Below the pieces are notes generated by a model that saw nothing but the letters and a program-made list of their open reading frames with translations, made no database searches and was not told the origin of the DNA. From an uncultured Clostridia bacterium (GTDB lineage: Bacteria; Bacillota; Clostridia; TANB77; CAG-508): 23,260 bases of DNA. The DNA lies in assembly GCA_934169535.1 (NCBI GenBank), contig CAKPOC010000011.1, positions 1 through 23,260 on the forward strand, given 5' to 3'. The position numbers and the translations under genes were made by a program. How positions within the stretch are numbered: position 1 is the stretch's first letter; each line of letters opens with the position of its first letter. Shown here one piece after another: positions 7,151 to 16,335 of this stretch.

Positions 7151-8563
7151 TTACAAGCTGTTTACAACCTCTTTGAATTTATTTCCTCTTTCCATAAAAT
7201 TTTTAAACGCATCAAAGCTTGCACTTGCTGGTGAAAGAAGAACTACATCTCCTTGTTTTGCAGTTTGCTTTGCAGTTTTTACCGCTTCTTCCAAGTTTTG
7301 GCAACGAATTATATTTATTTGTTTATTTTTATCTAAAGCTTTTTTTGTCGCTTCTTCTATTATATCGGCTGTTGGTCCTGTTAAGATTAAAGTTCCTACT
7401 TTTTCTGCAATCTTTTTGCCAATTTCAGTATAATCTAATCCTTTATCAGACCCGCCTGCAAGAAGGATTATGTTTTCATCAAATGAGTTTAATCCTGCTA
7501 TTGTACTTGCTGGGCTTGTTCCTATCGAATCATTGTAATATTTTACACCATCTAATTCTCTTACAAATTCAAGTCTATGTTCTACTCCTGCAAAGTTTTT
7601 TATAGCTTCTATTTGGATATTTCTTTTTGCTAAAGTATCTGTTGCAGCAAGTGCCGCACATATGTTCTCATAATTGTGTATTCCTCTTAACTTAATATCT
7701 GTTTTATTAATAATATTTTCTGATTTTCCATCTTTTATATATTTTATAAATCCATCTTCTTTGTCATATATATATCCGTTTTCTAAATTTGTTTGACTAC
7801 TAAAAAAAGTTAAATTTTTATTTGGTATGTCTTTTATTATTTCAGCTGCAAATTCTTTTGTTACTTCATTATCTGCATTTAATACAAGTTTTTCATTTTC
7901 TTTTTGATGTAAGAAAATCTCTTTTTTGGCTTGCTTATATTCTTCATAAGATGAGTGCACATTTAAGTGATCTGGGAACATATTAGTAACTACTGATATA
8001 TTAGGGCTTATTTTCATTCCCATAAGTTGAAAACTACTTAATTCCAATATAACTAAATCTTCTGGTTTCATTTTTAAAATTTGAGTAAATATTGGCTTTC
8101 CTATATTTCCTCCTAAAAAGCAATTATATCCTGCTTTTTTACATATTTCATATATTATAGAAGTCGTTGTTGTTTTTCCTTCTGTGCCTGTTACTCCTAT
8201 TACTTTGCAAGGAGCTAATTTTAGCACTTGCTCAATTTCTGAAGTAAGTATTGCTCCATTTTGCACTTCTTTTACAAACTCCGGAGTAGTAGGAAGCGCA
8301 CTTGGAGATCTAAATATGTAATCGAAGCCTTTTAGCATAGTTAGATTATCTGGGCCTATTTCAACCTGATATCTATATTTATTTACTTTTTCCATTATTT
8401 CATCTGAAAGTAATTGATTATTAAAAATTGTAACTTTTGCATTTTTATCATAAAAATAGTCTAAAAGAGGAATATTACTTACTCCCATTCCTATAATAGC
8501 TATTTGCTTACCATCTATATTTTTATTGAATTCTTCTAATTTATGATTAATATATTTTTCCAA
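7151..8563 (-). CDS. murD: UDP-N-acetylmuramoyl-L-alanine--D-glutamate ligase
   Basis: Catalyses the ATP-dependent addition of D-Glu to UDP-MurNAc-L-Ala in the cytoplasm, the second amino-acid step of the peptidoglycan stem peptide. The 470-aa protein has a Rossmann-like N-terminus (IAIIGMGVSN, 21-30) and the Mur ATP loop GTEGKTTT (126-133). Further motifs are the central MFPDHLNVH, the C-terminal NDSIGTSPAST and the LLAGGSDKGLDY block. The start is TTG: AGGAGG lies five bases before it, and that site also encodes the last two Arg codons of the preceding cmk-like gene. No in-frame ATG lies between it and the Rossmann motif. It is the last gene of the uvrA-cmk-murD operon, two bases after the cmk stop. 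Confidence 0.95.
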   Translation of the reverse strand: MEKYINHKLEEFNKNIDGKQIAIIGMGVSNIPLLDYFYDKNAKVTIFNNQLLSDEIMEKVNKYRYQVEIGPDNLTMLKGFDYIFRSPSALPTTPEFVKEVQNGAILTSEIEQVLKLAPCKVIGVTGTEGKTTTTSIIYEICKKAGYNCFLGGNIGKPIFTQILKMKPEDLVILELSSFQLMGMKISPNISVVTNMFPDHLNVHSSYEEYKQAKKEIFLHQKENEKLVLNADNEVTKEFAAEIIKDIPNKNLTFFSSQTNLENGYIYDKEDGFIKYIKDGKSENIINKTDIKLRGIHNYENICAALAATDTLAKRNIQIEAIKNFAGVEHRLEFVRELDGVKYYNDSIGTSPASTIAGLNSFDENIILLAGGSDKGLDYTEIGKKIAEKVGTLILTGPTADIIEEATKKALDKNKQINIIRCQNLEEAVKTAKQTAKQGDVVLLSPASASFDAFKNFMERGNKFKEVVNSL

Positions 8564-8565
8564 TT

Positions 8566-9258
8566 TTACCTCCTGATATATTCAAAAACTTTTTGTGCAG
8601 ATTCTTTTGCAGACTTGCACTCTGTCACATCTACTGTAATTGTTTTGCTTCCTTTATCGTAAAAGCCTGATTGTTTTTGAAGTTCATCTCTTTTTTGTAT
8701 ATGTTCTTTTAATTCTTCTTTTGTTATTTCTTCATCACTATATTGTTTTAATTTTCTTTCAACCCTTGTATCTAAATCGGCTGTTATAAAAAAATGATAA
8801 TCTAGTTTAGGATATATTTTTAATAAATCTCTTCCTGAAACAATAACATTATGTTCTTTTAAATATTCATTTATAAGGCTCTCTCCAAAAGTATATAATT
8901 TAGAATTATCTGCTTTTTTTGCAACTTTTGACACTACCATAGAGTTTTCAGAAGATTGAAGTTTTTCTTCTTCTATTTTTTTACCTCTTATATATACAAT
9001 GCTTTCATTATTTTCTATTTTTATTTGTATTTTTAAATCGTCCATTACTTTTTTTATATCAATTTTTTTTCCAAGTTTAAGCTTAATCCCTAATTTTATT
9101 AAATTAAATGGTGAACTCTTTACTGCATATACGATTCCTCTGTAAAGGTTTCCTCCATGCAATATTATACTATTAGGAATAAGTTCCAAAAGTTCTCTAC
9201 AGAGAGAAGTTTTCCCAGCTCCAACTTCTCCTTCTATTCCAATTACTATATTTTCCAC
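8566..9258 (-). CDS. Cytidylate-kinase-like P-loop nucleotide kinase
   Basis: A 230-aa protein with Walker A GEVGAGKT (10-17) close to the N-terminus, an NMP-binding-like middle, and VSGRDLL followed by FFITADLDTRVERK. That last pair resembles the Cmk GRDIGT and ITASxxxRAxRR lid region. It probably phosphorylates CMP/dCMP or another small substrate in the cytoplasm. It is divergent from standard Cmk, whose N-terminus is usually IAIDGPAGAGKST and whose sugar-binding residues are different, so the exact substrate is uncertain. The start is GTG, preceded by AAAGGA; an ATG at that ribosome binding site is out of frame. It lies 21 bases after uvrA and two bases before murD, so it belongs to that operon. 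Confidence 0.8.
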   Translation of the reverse strand: MENIVIGIEGEVGAGKTSLCRELLELIPNSIILHGGNLYRGIVYAVKSSPFNLIKLGIKLKLGKKIDIKKVMDDLKIQIKIENNESIVYIRGKKIEEEKLQSSENSMVVSKVAKKADNSKLYTFGESLINEYLKEHNVIVSGRDLLKIYPKLDYHFFITADLDTRVERKLKQYSDEEITKEELKEHIQKRDELQKQSGFYDKGSKTITVDVTECKSAKESAQKVFEYIRR

Positions 9259-9279
9259 TAAAAACCATTCCTTTCAAAG

Positions 9280-12111
9280 TTATTGTAAAAGATATTTTTT
9301 TAAAAACTTGCCAGTATAGCTTTGCTCATTTCTTACAATCTGTTCAGGAGTTCCAACACAAAGTACTGTTCCTCCTTTGTCGCCCCCTTCTGGGCCTAAA
9401 TCTATTATATGGTCACAAGTTTTTATTAAGTCCAAATTGTGCTCTATTACAATTATTGTGTTTCCTGTATCTACTAGTCTTTGTAAAATGTCTACTAATC
9501 TATGAACATCTGCAATATGTAGTCCTGTTGTTGGTTCGTCTAGTATATATAATGTTTTTCCTGTAGCTTTTTTAGAAAGCTCTGTTGCAAGCTTTACACG
9601 TTGAGACTCTCCCCCTGATAGAGTTGTAGAAGGTTGACCTAATTTGATATATCCTAAACCTACATCATATAAAGTTTGAATTTTGTTTTTTATTCTTGGA
9701 ATATTCTCAAAAAAGTTTAAAGCTTCTTCTACAGTCATGTCAAGAACATCTGAAATTGTTTTTCCTTTGTAATGTACTTGCAAAGTTTCGCTATTATATC
9801 TTTTGCCATGACATACCTCACAAGGAACATAAATGTCTGATAAAAAGTGCATTTCTATTTTTAGTACACCATCTCCAGAACATGCTTCACATCTTCCTCC
9901 TGGCACGTTAAAACTAAATCTTCCTTTATCATATCCACGCATTTTTGCATCATTTGTTTCAGCAAATAAATCTCTTATTATATCAAATACACCTGTATAT
10001 GTTGCAGGGTTTGAGCGAGGTGTTCTTCCTATTGGTGATTGATCTATATTTACTATTTTGTCTATATTTTCTAGTCCTTTTACCTCTTTGCATTTGCCTG
10101 GCTTTTCATTTGAGCCATTTAAATCACGTGCTATTGTTTTATATAATATGTCATTTACTAGTGTAGATTTACCAGAGCCTGATACTCCTGTTACACAAAT
10201 AAATTGGCCTAAAGGAAATTTAACTGTAATATTTTTTAAATTGTGTTCACTTGCTCCTACTATTTGTATACATTTTCCATTTGATTTTCTTCTTTTTTTA
10301 GGTACTCTTATTTGTTTTCTTCCACTTAAGTAATCTCCTGTTATGGAACCTTCTACTTGTTTTATTTCTTCTGCAGTGCCTTGAGCCATTATATTTCCGC
10401 CATGTACTCCTGCACCTGGCCCAATATCTATTACTTGATCTGCAGCATACATTGTATCTTCATCATGTTCTACAACAACTACTGAGTTTCCTAAATCTCT
10501 TAATTTTTTTAATGTTTCTATCAGTTTGTCATTATCCCTTTGATGTAGTCCAATGCTTGGCTCATCTAATATATATAGCACTCCTGTTAAACCTGCTCCT
10601 ATTTGTGTTGCAAGTCTTATACGTTGTGCTTCTCCTCCAGATAGTGACCCTGCAGGTCTTGCAAGAGTTAAATAATCTAGTCCTACATCTATTAAAAATT
10701 GAAGTCTTTTATTTAATTCATCAATTATTTGTTCAGCAATCATTGCTTGTGTTTTGTTAAGTTCAACAGAATTTATAAACTCCTTTATTTTATCTATTGA
10801 CAAGTTTGTAAGTTCTATTATATTTAAATTTCCAATTTTAACAGATAAGCTCTCTTTTTTTAGCCTTGCTCCATTACATGCAAGACATGGTGCCTGACTC
10901 ATGTACATTTCGTAAAAGCTTCTCATTCCATTTGACTTTGTTTCGTTATGACGTCTTTCTAGTGTTGGAATAACACCTTCAAATGGTGAAGTATATTTTC
11001 TAGTACCTGCTAACGTTGTATATTCAAAGTTGATTTCCTCTGTTCCTGTTCCATAAAGAATTTTATCTAAGAAATCCCTTGGTAATTTTTTTATAGGTAC
11101 ATTTTTTATTTCCACGCCATAGTGTCTAGCGATACTTTCAAAATACATTTTTGCAATTGTATCACCTTTTTTCATGGTACTTGAACCAAAGGCTTTTACT
11201 CCATCATATAAACTTTTATTTTTATCTGGAATTATTAAGTCTTCATCAATCCTCATTAAATAGCCTATTCCAGTACATTCTGGACAGGCTCCAAATGGAT
11301 TATTAAATGAAAACATTCTTGGTGTTAGCTCTTCAAAGTTTATTCCGCAATCTACACAGGCATAATTCTGGCTATATATTTTTTCCTCCTTGCCAGGAAT
11401 TTCTATCGAAACTAAATTATTTGCATATTTCATTGCAGTTTCAACAGACTCTGTTAGTCTTGAACGGATTCCATCTTTTATAATAAGTCTATCTACAATT
11501 AAATCAACATTATGTTTTTTCTTTTTATCTAATGTAATTTCATCCTCACCAAGTTCATAGGTTTGGCCATCAATTCTAGCTCTTACAAAGCCAGATTTTT
11601 GATAGTCCTCTAATTGCTTTACAAATTCACCTTTTCTGCCTCTTACAACTGGGGCTAAAATTTGAATTCTTGTTCCTTCATCTAATGTTAAAATATTATC
11701 TACAATTTGATCTATTGTTTGTTTTTCTATTTTTTTACCACATTTTGGGCAGTATGGTACACCTATCCTTGCATATAATAAACGCAAATAGTCATAAATT
11801 TCAGTTACTGTTCCTACTGTTGAACGTGGATTTTTTGATGTTGTTTTTTGGTCAATTGATATAGCCGGAGATAATCCTTCTATTGATTCTACTTCTGGTT
11901 TTTCCATCATTCCCAAAAACTGCCTTGCATAAGAAGACAAACTTTCTACATATCTGCGTTGTCCTTCTGCATACAAAGTATCAAAGGCAAGGGAAGATTT
12001 TCCTGAGCCTGAAAGACCTGTTAATACAACTAATTTATTCCTTGGTATCGTTAAATTTATATTCTTTAGATTATGCTCTTTGGCACCTTTTATAACAATA
12101 TTATCGTTCAT
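9280..12111 (-). CDS. uvrA: Excinuclease ABC subunit A (UvrA)
   Basis: The DNA damage-recognition ATPase of nucleotide excision repair, a dimer that loads UvrB. The first ATPase half has GLSGSGKSSLAFDTLYAEGQ and the second has GVSGSGKSTLVNDILY. Both halves have signature and Walker B motifs (SLSGGEAQRIRLA with ILDEPSIGLHQRD, and TLSGGESQRVKLA with ILDEPTTGLH). Zinc modules include CPKCGKK, CVDCG...CPEC and CEACSGDG...CEVCHGKRYN. I place the start at MNDNIVIKGA (ATG at 12111), preceded by GGGAAG, giving 943 aa, the normal length. The open frame extends 27 codons further up, but that part runs through the -10 box. It is first in an operon with the cmk-like gene and murD. A candidate LexA box in the promoter suggests SOS control. 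Confidence 0.97.
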   Translation of the reverse strand: MNDNIVIKGAKEHNLKNINLTIPRNKLVVLTGLSGSGKSSLAFDTLYAEGQRRYVESLSSYARQFLGMMEKPEVESIEGLSPAISIDQKTTSKNPRSTVGTVTEIYDYLRLLYARIGVPYCPKCGKKIEKQTIDQIVDNILTLDEGTRIQILAPVVRGRKGEFVKQLEDYQKSGFVRARIDGQTYELGEDEITLDKKKKHNVDLIVDRLIIKDGIRSRLTESVETAMKYANNLVSIEIPGKEEKIYSQNYACVDCGINFEELTPRMFSFNNPFGACPECTGIGYLMRIDEDLIIPDKNKSLYDGVKAFGSSTMKKGDTIAKMYFESIARHYGVEIKNVPIKKLPRDFLDKILYGTGTEEINFEYTTLAGTRKYTSPFEGVIPTLERRHNETKSNGMRSFYEMYMSQAPCLACNGARLKKESLSVKIGNLNIIELTNLSIDKIKEFINSVELNKTQAMIAEQIIDELNKRLQFLIDVGLDYLTLARPAGSLSGGEAQRIRLATQIGAGLTGVLYILDEPSIGLHQRDNDKLIETLKKLRDLGNSVVVVEHDEDTMYAADQVIDIGPGAGVHGGNIMAQGTAEEIKQVEGSITGDYLSGRKQIRVPKKRRKSNGKCIQIVGASEHNLKNITVKFPLGQFICVTGVSGSGKSTLVNDILYKTIARDLNGSNEKPGKCKEVKGLENIDKIVNIDQSPIGRTPRSNPATYTGVFDIIRDLFAETNDAKMRGYDKGRFSFNVPGGRCEACSGDGVLKIEMHFLSDIYVPCEVCHGKRYNSETLQVHYKGKTISDVLDMTVEEALNFFENIPRIKNKIQTLYDVGLGYIKLGQPSTTLSGGESQRVKLATELSKKATGKTLYILDEPTTGLHIADVHRLVDILQRLVDTGNTIIVIEHNLDLIKTCDHIIDLGPEGGDKGGTVLCVGTPEQIVRNEQSYTGKFLKKYLLQ

Positions 12112-12159
12112 TTTTCTTCCCTTTCTGTTTATTTTAAGTTTTTTGATTAGGCAAAAAAG

Positions 12160-12188
12160 ATTATAGCAAATGTTTGTTCGCAAGTCAA
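12160..12188 (-). promoter_or_regulatory. Promoter of the uvrA operon
   Basis: On the minus strand there is TTGACT (12183-12188), a 17-nt spacer and TATAAT (12160-12165), near-consensus for the housekeeping sigma factor. It starts transcription about 45 bases before the uvrA ATG. Confidence 0.75.
12167..12180 (-). promoter_or_regulatory. Candidate LexA (SOS) box in the uvrA promoter
   Basis: The minus strand reads CGAACAAACATTTG. Against the Bacillus-type LexA consensus CGAACRNRYGTTYC it has two mismatches, both in the right half. It fills most of the -35/-10 spacer, where a repressor would block RNA polymerase. uvrA is a classic SOS gene, which supports the call, but the right half-site is weak. 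Confidence 0.45.
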
Positions 12189-12269
12189 GCATTATTTTAA
12201 ATTTATGTTAATATTTTTTCTCTTTCCACATATATTATCACACTTTTGAGAAATTTTCATCATAATTAT

Positions 12270-12288
12270 ACAAAATGTTACATTTTGT
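12270..12288 (+). repeat. Operator-like inverted repeat in the uvrA-tdk divergent region
   Basis: ACAAAATG and CATTTTGT, exact complements, are separated by TTA. The repeat sits about 40 bases upstream of the tdk -35 box and about 80 bases upstream of the uvrA -35. The rest of the 278-base intergenic region is AT-rich without a further clear signal. Confidence 0.4.
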
Positions 12289-12326
12289 TACAAATATTTC
12301 ATTAGTATTTTATTTATAAAAATGAC

Positions 12327-12355
12327 TTGATTAAATTAAAATTTACTTGTATATT
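12327..12355 (+). promoter_or_regulatory. Promoter of tdk
   Basis: TTGATT (12327-12332), a 17-nt spacer and TATATT (12350-12355). Because it overlaps the upstream part of the tdk open frame, it argues for the downstream ATG at 12390. Confidence 0.55.
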
Positions 12356-12389
12356 ACTATATAGCAATTTTTTAAATGGAGAAAATGTT

Positions 12390-13049
12390 ATGGGATTTAT
12401 AAATGTTTATACAGGACCAATGAAATGTGGTAAAAGTCAAAAAATTTTTAATGAGTTAAAACGCCAATTAATTGCTGGCAAAAATATAAAAGTTTTTAAA
12501 CCTACTCTTGATAACAGATGTGGCGAAGATGTCATTTCTACACGTGCTGGAAATACAGTAAAAGCAATAAATATTCACGATATTTCAGAAATAGAAAATT
12601 ATGAGGCTGATTCTTATTTTATTGATGAGTTTCAGTTTTTAAATGGTGATGTTTCAGTAATTGATAAACTTGCATCTCAAGGCAAAAAGTTTTATATTGC
12701 AGGTCTTAACCTTACTTCGGAGAAAAAAGTTTTTGGCAAAATGGGAGATTTAATGTGCATTGCAGATAATATTGAAATTATGACTTCAATTTGCGAGCTT
12801 TGCAAATGTGAAGAAGCGGTATTTTCTTATTATAATGGACACAAAGATTCTGACATAATGGTTGGAGATGCAGAATATATGCCTGTTTGCAGAAGTTGTT
12901 ATAACAAACTTGTTAGTGGCAAATATAAAGCCTTGAACTTTAAAAAGACAAAGAAAAAATCAAAAATTATTAATAGTATAAATAGTATTGCAGATAAAAC
13001 AGATCACCTTATTTCACTAAGTGATTATAAATATCAATATCATTTTTAG
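12390..13049 (+). CDS. tdk: Thymidine kinase, type II
   Basis: Salvages thymidine to dTMP with ATP, in the cytoplasm. The Walker A motif is GPMKCGKS (9-16), and IDEFQF is the Walker B segment with the catalytic acid. The zinc site is formed by CELC and a later CRSC, and SYYNGHKD corresponds to the lasso loop. I chose the ATG at 12390 (MGFINVYTGPMK) because GGAG lies eight bases upstream and the P-loop then sits at the usual distance. The open frame begins 21 codons earlier, inside the promoter. The 219-aa protein ends with a Lys-rich and Ser-rich tail slightly longer than usual. It is a single-gene unit closed by a terminator at its stop codon. Confidence 0.95.
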   Translation: MGFINVYTGPMKCGKSQKIFNELKRQLIAGKNIKVFKPTLDNRCGEDVISTRAGNTVKAINIHDISEIENYEADSYFIDEFQFLNGDVSVIDKLASQGKKFYIAGLNLTSEKKVFGKMGDLMCIADNIEIMTSICELCKCEEAVFSYYNGHKDSDIMVGDAEYMPVCRSCYNKLVSGKYKALNFKKTKKKSKIINSINSIADKTDHLISLSDYKYQYHF

Positions 13050-13071
13050 AGTCTATATAGGCTCTATTTTT
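13047..13071 (+). terminator. Terminator of tdk
   Basis: TAGAGTC (13047-13053) and GGCTCTA (13060-13066) pair, with one G-U, around a six-base loop, and T5 follows. The left arm includes the tdk stop codon. Confidence 0.65.
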
Positions 13072-13127
13072 GTTCTATTTTTAGTTTTTTCACATATAAT
13101 AAATTAGTAAAATTTTTAGGAGGCTTT

Positions 13128-14984
13128 ATGTGTGGAATTGTAGGATTTTGTGATTTAAATAATAATATTTTTACAAAAGATGAAAAGGTTAATATTATAG
13201 AAAAAATGAAAAAAACATTATCTAGGCGTGGTCCAGATGAAAACTCTAGTTATATTTCAAGAAACGTTTCATTAGGCCATTCAAGATTAATTGTAATAGA
13301 CCCTGATGGTGGTAAGCAACCAATGAAAGTGGAATATCAAGGGAATACTTATGTTATTACTTACAATGGACAAATTTACAATACTTCAGAACTTAGGAAA
13401 GACCTTATAGAAAAAGGATTTTCATTTTGGGGTCATAGCGATACAGAGGTTTTATTAAAAGCTTATATCTGTTTTGGGAAAGATGTTGTCAGCAAATTAA
13501 ATGGAATTTTTGCTTTTGCAATATGGAATGAAGAAAAGAAGGAACTTTTTGTTGCAAGAGATCATTTTGGAGTAAAGCCATTTTTTTATTCAATAATTGA
13601 TAATAATTTTATTTTTGCATCAGAAATAAAAGCTCTTTTCGAATATCCAGGAATTTACCCTGTTGTTGACTCCCAAGGAATAGATGAACTTTTTGGAATA
13701 GGCCCTGCTCATACTCCTGGAACATCTGTATTTAAAGATATATATGAGCTAAAACCTGCAAGCTATGGTATATTTAATTCTTCTGGCTTTTCTTGCAGCA
13801 AATACTGGAAATTAGAAAGTAAAGTTCACAATGATGACTTTAATACAACTTGTGACAAAGTAAAATTTTTATTAGAAGACTCAATTCAAAGGCAGCTTAC
13901 CTCTGATGTTCCGCTATGTACATTTTTATCAGGAGGATTAGATTCTAGCATAATAACAATGTATGCTGTAAATTACTACAAAAAGAACAATTTAGGCATT
14001 TTGGATACTTATTCAATAGATTACAAGGATAATGATAAAAACTTCAAAAAAACCGATTTTCAGCCAAATTCGGACAAAAATTATATTGAGCTAATGCAAA
14101 AAAATTATGAAACTCATCATAAAAATATCGTTTTGGATACTCCTGAACTTGCAAGTGCTTTAAAAGATGCTATGATTGCAAGAGATATGCCTGGAATGGC
14201 AGATGTTGACTCTTCTCTTTTACTATTTTGCAAATATGTAAAACCTACATCTACAGTTGCCTTAACTGGTGAATGTGCTGACGAAATATTTTGCGGATAC
14301 CCTTGGTTTTTTAGAGAAGACGCATTAAAATCTGGTACATTCCCTTGGTCTATTGCAGTCAGTGAAAGGCAGAAACTTTTAAATTCAAGTATTTCGCAAA
14401 AAGTAGATTTAAAAGAATACATTGATTTTAGATATAATGAAAGCTTAACAAACGTAGAAATTCTTCCAACAGATTCTGTTCAAACTGCTCAAATGAGAAA
14501 AATTTCGTATTTAACGCTAAATTGGTTTATGCAAACTCTTTTAGATCGTTCTGATAGAATGGCCATGTACAACGGTTTAGAGCTTAGAGTTCCTTTCTGT
14601 GATTATAGACTGGCAGAATATGTTTGGAACATTCCTTGGGAAATGAAAGCATTAAATGGACGTGAAAAAGGTCTTCTTCGCCATATTATGAAAGGACTTC
14701 TTCCTGATGAAATTGTTGAAAGAAAAAAGAGCCCTTACCCAAAAACTTGGAACCCTACTTACTTAGAAACTGTTAAAGCTATGCTTTCTAAAATTATGGA
14801 AGATAAAAATGCTCCAATAAATAATTTGTTAAATAGATCATATATTTTGGAAATTTTAGAAACTAATGGTTCTGCTTTTACAAGGCCTTGGTTTGGTCAG
14901 CTTATGACAGGTCCACAGCTTATGGCTTATTTATGTCAAGTAAACATGTGGCTTGAAGAATATAAACCTGAAATTAGAATATAA
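13128..14984 (+). CDS. asnB: Asparagine synthetase (glutamine-hydrolysing)
   Basis: Makes asparagine from aspartate, glutamine and ATP in the cytosol. MCGIVGF places the class II glutaminase nucleophile at Cys2. The amidotransferase half continues through RRGPDE, LGHSRL, YNGQIYN and DTEVLLKAY. The synthetase half has the ATP-pyrophosphatase loop SGGLDSS (268-274), LTGECADEIFCGYPW, and LDRSDRMAMYNGLELRVPF. At 618 aa it is full length. The start follows GGAGG with good spacing. A possible TATAAT lies at 13095-13100 without a convincing -35 box. It is a single-gene unit; no regulatory gene sits beside it. Confidence 0.95.
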   Translation: MCGIVGFCDLNNNIFTKDEKVNIIEKMKKTLSRRGPDENSSYISRNVSLGHSRLIVIDPDGGKQPMKVEYQGNTYVITYNGQIYNTSELRKDLIEKGFSFWGHSDTEVLLKAYICFGKDVVSKLNGIFAFAIWNEEKKELFVARDHFGVKPFFYSIIDNNFIFASEIKALFEYPGIYPVVDSQGIDELFGIGPAHTPGTSVFKDIYELKPASYGIFNSSGFSCSKYWKLESKVHNDDFNTTCDKVKFLLEDSIQRQLTSDVPLCTFLSGGLDSSIITMYAVNYYKKNNLGILDTYSIDYKDNDKNFKKTDFQPNSDKNYIELMQKNYETHHKNIVLDTPELASALKDAMIARDMPGMADVDSSLLLFCKYVKPTSTVALTGECADEIFCGYPWFFREDALKSGTFPWSIAVSERQKLLNSSISQKVDLKEYIDFRYNESLTNVEILPTDSVQTAQMRKISYLTLNWFMQTLLDRSDRMAMYNGLELRVPFCDYRLAEYVWNIPWEMKALNGREKGLLRHIMKGLLPDEIVERKKSPYPKTWNPTYLETVKAMLSKIMEDKNAPINNLLNRSYILEILETNGSAFTRPWFGQLMTGPQLMAYLCQVNMWLEEYKPEIRI

Positions 14985-15027
14985 AAAATTCCCTTTTGTT
15001 AGAAATTTATCTAACAAGGGGAATTTT
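14985..15027. terminator. Bidirectional terminator between asnB and fucO
   Basis: Arms 14985-15003 and 15010-15027 form a long stem with one bulge around a 6-base loop. A-runs and T-runs at the outer ends would serve both converging genes, which stop directly on either side. Confidence 0.75.
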
Positions 15028-15028
15028 A

Positions 15029-16183
15029 TTACATAGCTTGTCTATATAATTCTATAAAGTCCTCTTTCGTAACTTCTCTTGGATTTCCTGGTTTGCAAGG
15101 ATCTTTCATTGCTTTTTCTGCAAGCATTTCTAGGTCTTCTTCCTTGCAACCTGTGTCTTTAACAGTTTGAGTAATTCCAACTGATTTTGCAAGCTCTGAA
15201 ATCATCCATACAAATGTATTTATAACATCTTGGTCATTTAAATTTGCTGCGTCTGGTCTTCCAATGTGGCATAAAATTTCTCTAAATCTTTGAGCACAAA
15301 CTGCTCCGTTGAATCTCATTACTGTAGGTAATAAAATTGCATTTGCAAGTCCGTGTGGAGTGTCATAAACAGCTCCTAATTGATGAGCCATTGAGTGAAC
15401 TATTCCAAGGCCAACATTTGAGAAGCCCATTCCTGCTATATATTGTGCTAAAGCCATATTTTCTATAGCTTCTGGATTTTTGTCATTTACTGCTGCTGGT
15501 AAATTTGCAAAAATAAGTTCAATTGCTCTCATGTGGAACATATCAGACATTGTGTTGTGCGCTTTGCAAATATATCCTTCAATGGCGTGTGTTAACGCAT
15601 CCATTCCTGTTGCGGCAGCCGTTGCCTTTGGAAGTGATTCCATAAGTTCTGAATCGACAATTGCTACAAGTGGAATGTCATGTGGATCAACACATACCAT
15701 TTTTATTTCTTTTGCTTCATCTGTTATTACATAATTTATTGTAACTTCTGCTGCTGTTCCATGTGTTGTTGGAAGTGCAATTAATGGTAATCCTTTATTT
15801 TTCGTGTTTGATAATCCATTTAAAGAAACTACATCTTCTCTTTCTGGATTAGTCATTAATATTGAAATTCCCTTTGCTGTGTCAATTGCTGAACCTCCGC
15901 CTACTGCAACGATTGCGTCAGCTCCATATTTTTTACATTCTTTAAGTCCATCTAATACATTTTTTATTGTTGGGTTTGGTTTTACCTCTGAATATACTTT
16001 ATACTTGATTTTAGCTGCATCTAATACGTCCGTAACTTTAGAAACTAAACCACAATTAAATAGTCCTTTATCTGTTACAACTAATATTTTTTTGTAACCT
16101 CTGTTTTTTATTTCTTCTGGTAGTACCTCTCTGCATCCTCTGCCAAAGTATGATGTTTCGTTTAAAACAAATCTTTGTGCCAT
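15029..16183 (-). CDS. fucO: Iron-containing alcohol dehydrogenase, lactaldehyde reductase (FucO) type
   Basis: A group III Fe-dependent NAD(H) dehydrogenase. FucO reduces L-lactaldehyde to 1,2-propanediol, which regenerates NAD during fucose or rhamnose fermentation. The 384-aa protein carries the dinucleotide motif GGGS (95-98). The expected metal ligands are Asp195 and His199 (DALTHAIEGY), His263 and His277 (in HSMAHQLGAVYDTPHG). Long stretches such as AAEVTINYVITDE and GMGFSNVGLG match the E. coli FucO sequence as I remember it. Related 1,3-propanediol or butanol dehydrogenases remain possible, because no fucose genes are nearby. AGGAGG precedes the ATG, and the promoter is TTGATA-17-TAAAAT. 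Confidence 0.87.
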   Translation of the reverse strand: MAQRFVLNETSYFGRGCREVLPEEIKNRGYKKILVVTDKGLFNCGLVSKVTDVLDAAKIKYKVYSEVKPNPTIKNVLDGLKECKKYGADAIVAVGGGSAIDTAKGISILMTNPEREDVVSLNGLSNTKNKGLPLIALPTTHGTAAEVTINYVITDEAKEIKMVCVDPHDIPLVAIVDSELMESLPKATAAATGMDALTHAIEGYICKAHNTMSDMFHMRAIELIFANLPAAVNDKNPEAIENMALAQYIAGMGFSNVGLGIVHSMAHQLGAVYDTPHGLANAILLPTVMRFNGAVCAQRFREILCHIGRPDAANLNDQDVINTFVWMISELAKSVGITQTVKDTGCKEEDLEMLAEKAMKDPCKPGNPREVTKEDFIELYRQAM

Positions 16184-16214
16184 AATTTTTCCTCCTTAAG
16201 TTTAATCTTTTTAT

Positions 16215-16243
16215 ATTTTAATACAAGAAAAAATTTTTATCAA
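16215..16243 (-). promoter_or_regulatory. Promoter of fucO
   Basis: On the minus strand there is TTGATA (16238-16243), a 17-nt spacer and TAAAAT (16215-16220), followed by a short leader and AAGGAGG. Confidence 0.6.
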
Positions 16244-16300
16244 TAGTTTTGCATAGAACATTTAAGAAATTTTTAGCATTTTTCCAGTTTGAGCCAAAAA

Positions 16301-16329
16301 AAGAAAGCTTACAATTTATAAGCTTTCTT
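16301..16329 (-). terminator. Terminator of the 96-aa small gene
   Basis: An 11-bp perfect stem (16301-16311 with 16319-16329), a 7-base loop and a downstream T-run on the minus strand. It begins seven bases after the stop codon. Confidence 0.75.
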
Positions 16330-16335
16330 CGAAGA

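Noticed and set aside
12112..12192. 27-codon N-terminal extension of UvrA
   Set aside because: It would be translated from DNA containing the -10 box; the ATG at 12111 has a ribosome binding site and gives the normal family N-terminus.
12327..12389. 21-codon N-terminal extension of thymidine kinase
   Set aside because: It overlaps the predicted promoter; the P-loop then sits too far from the N-terminus for the family.
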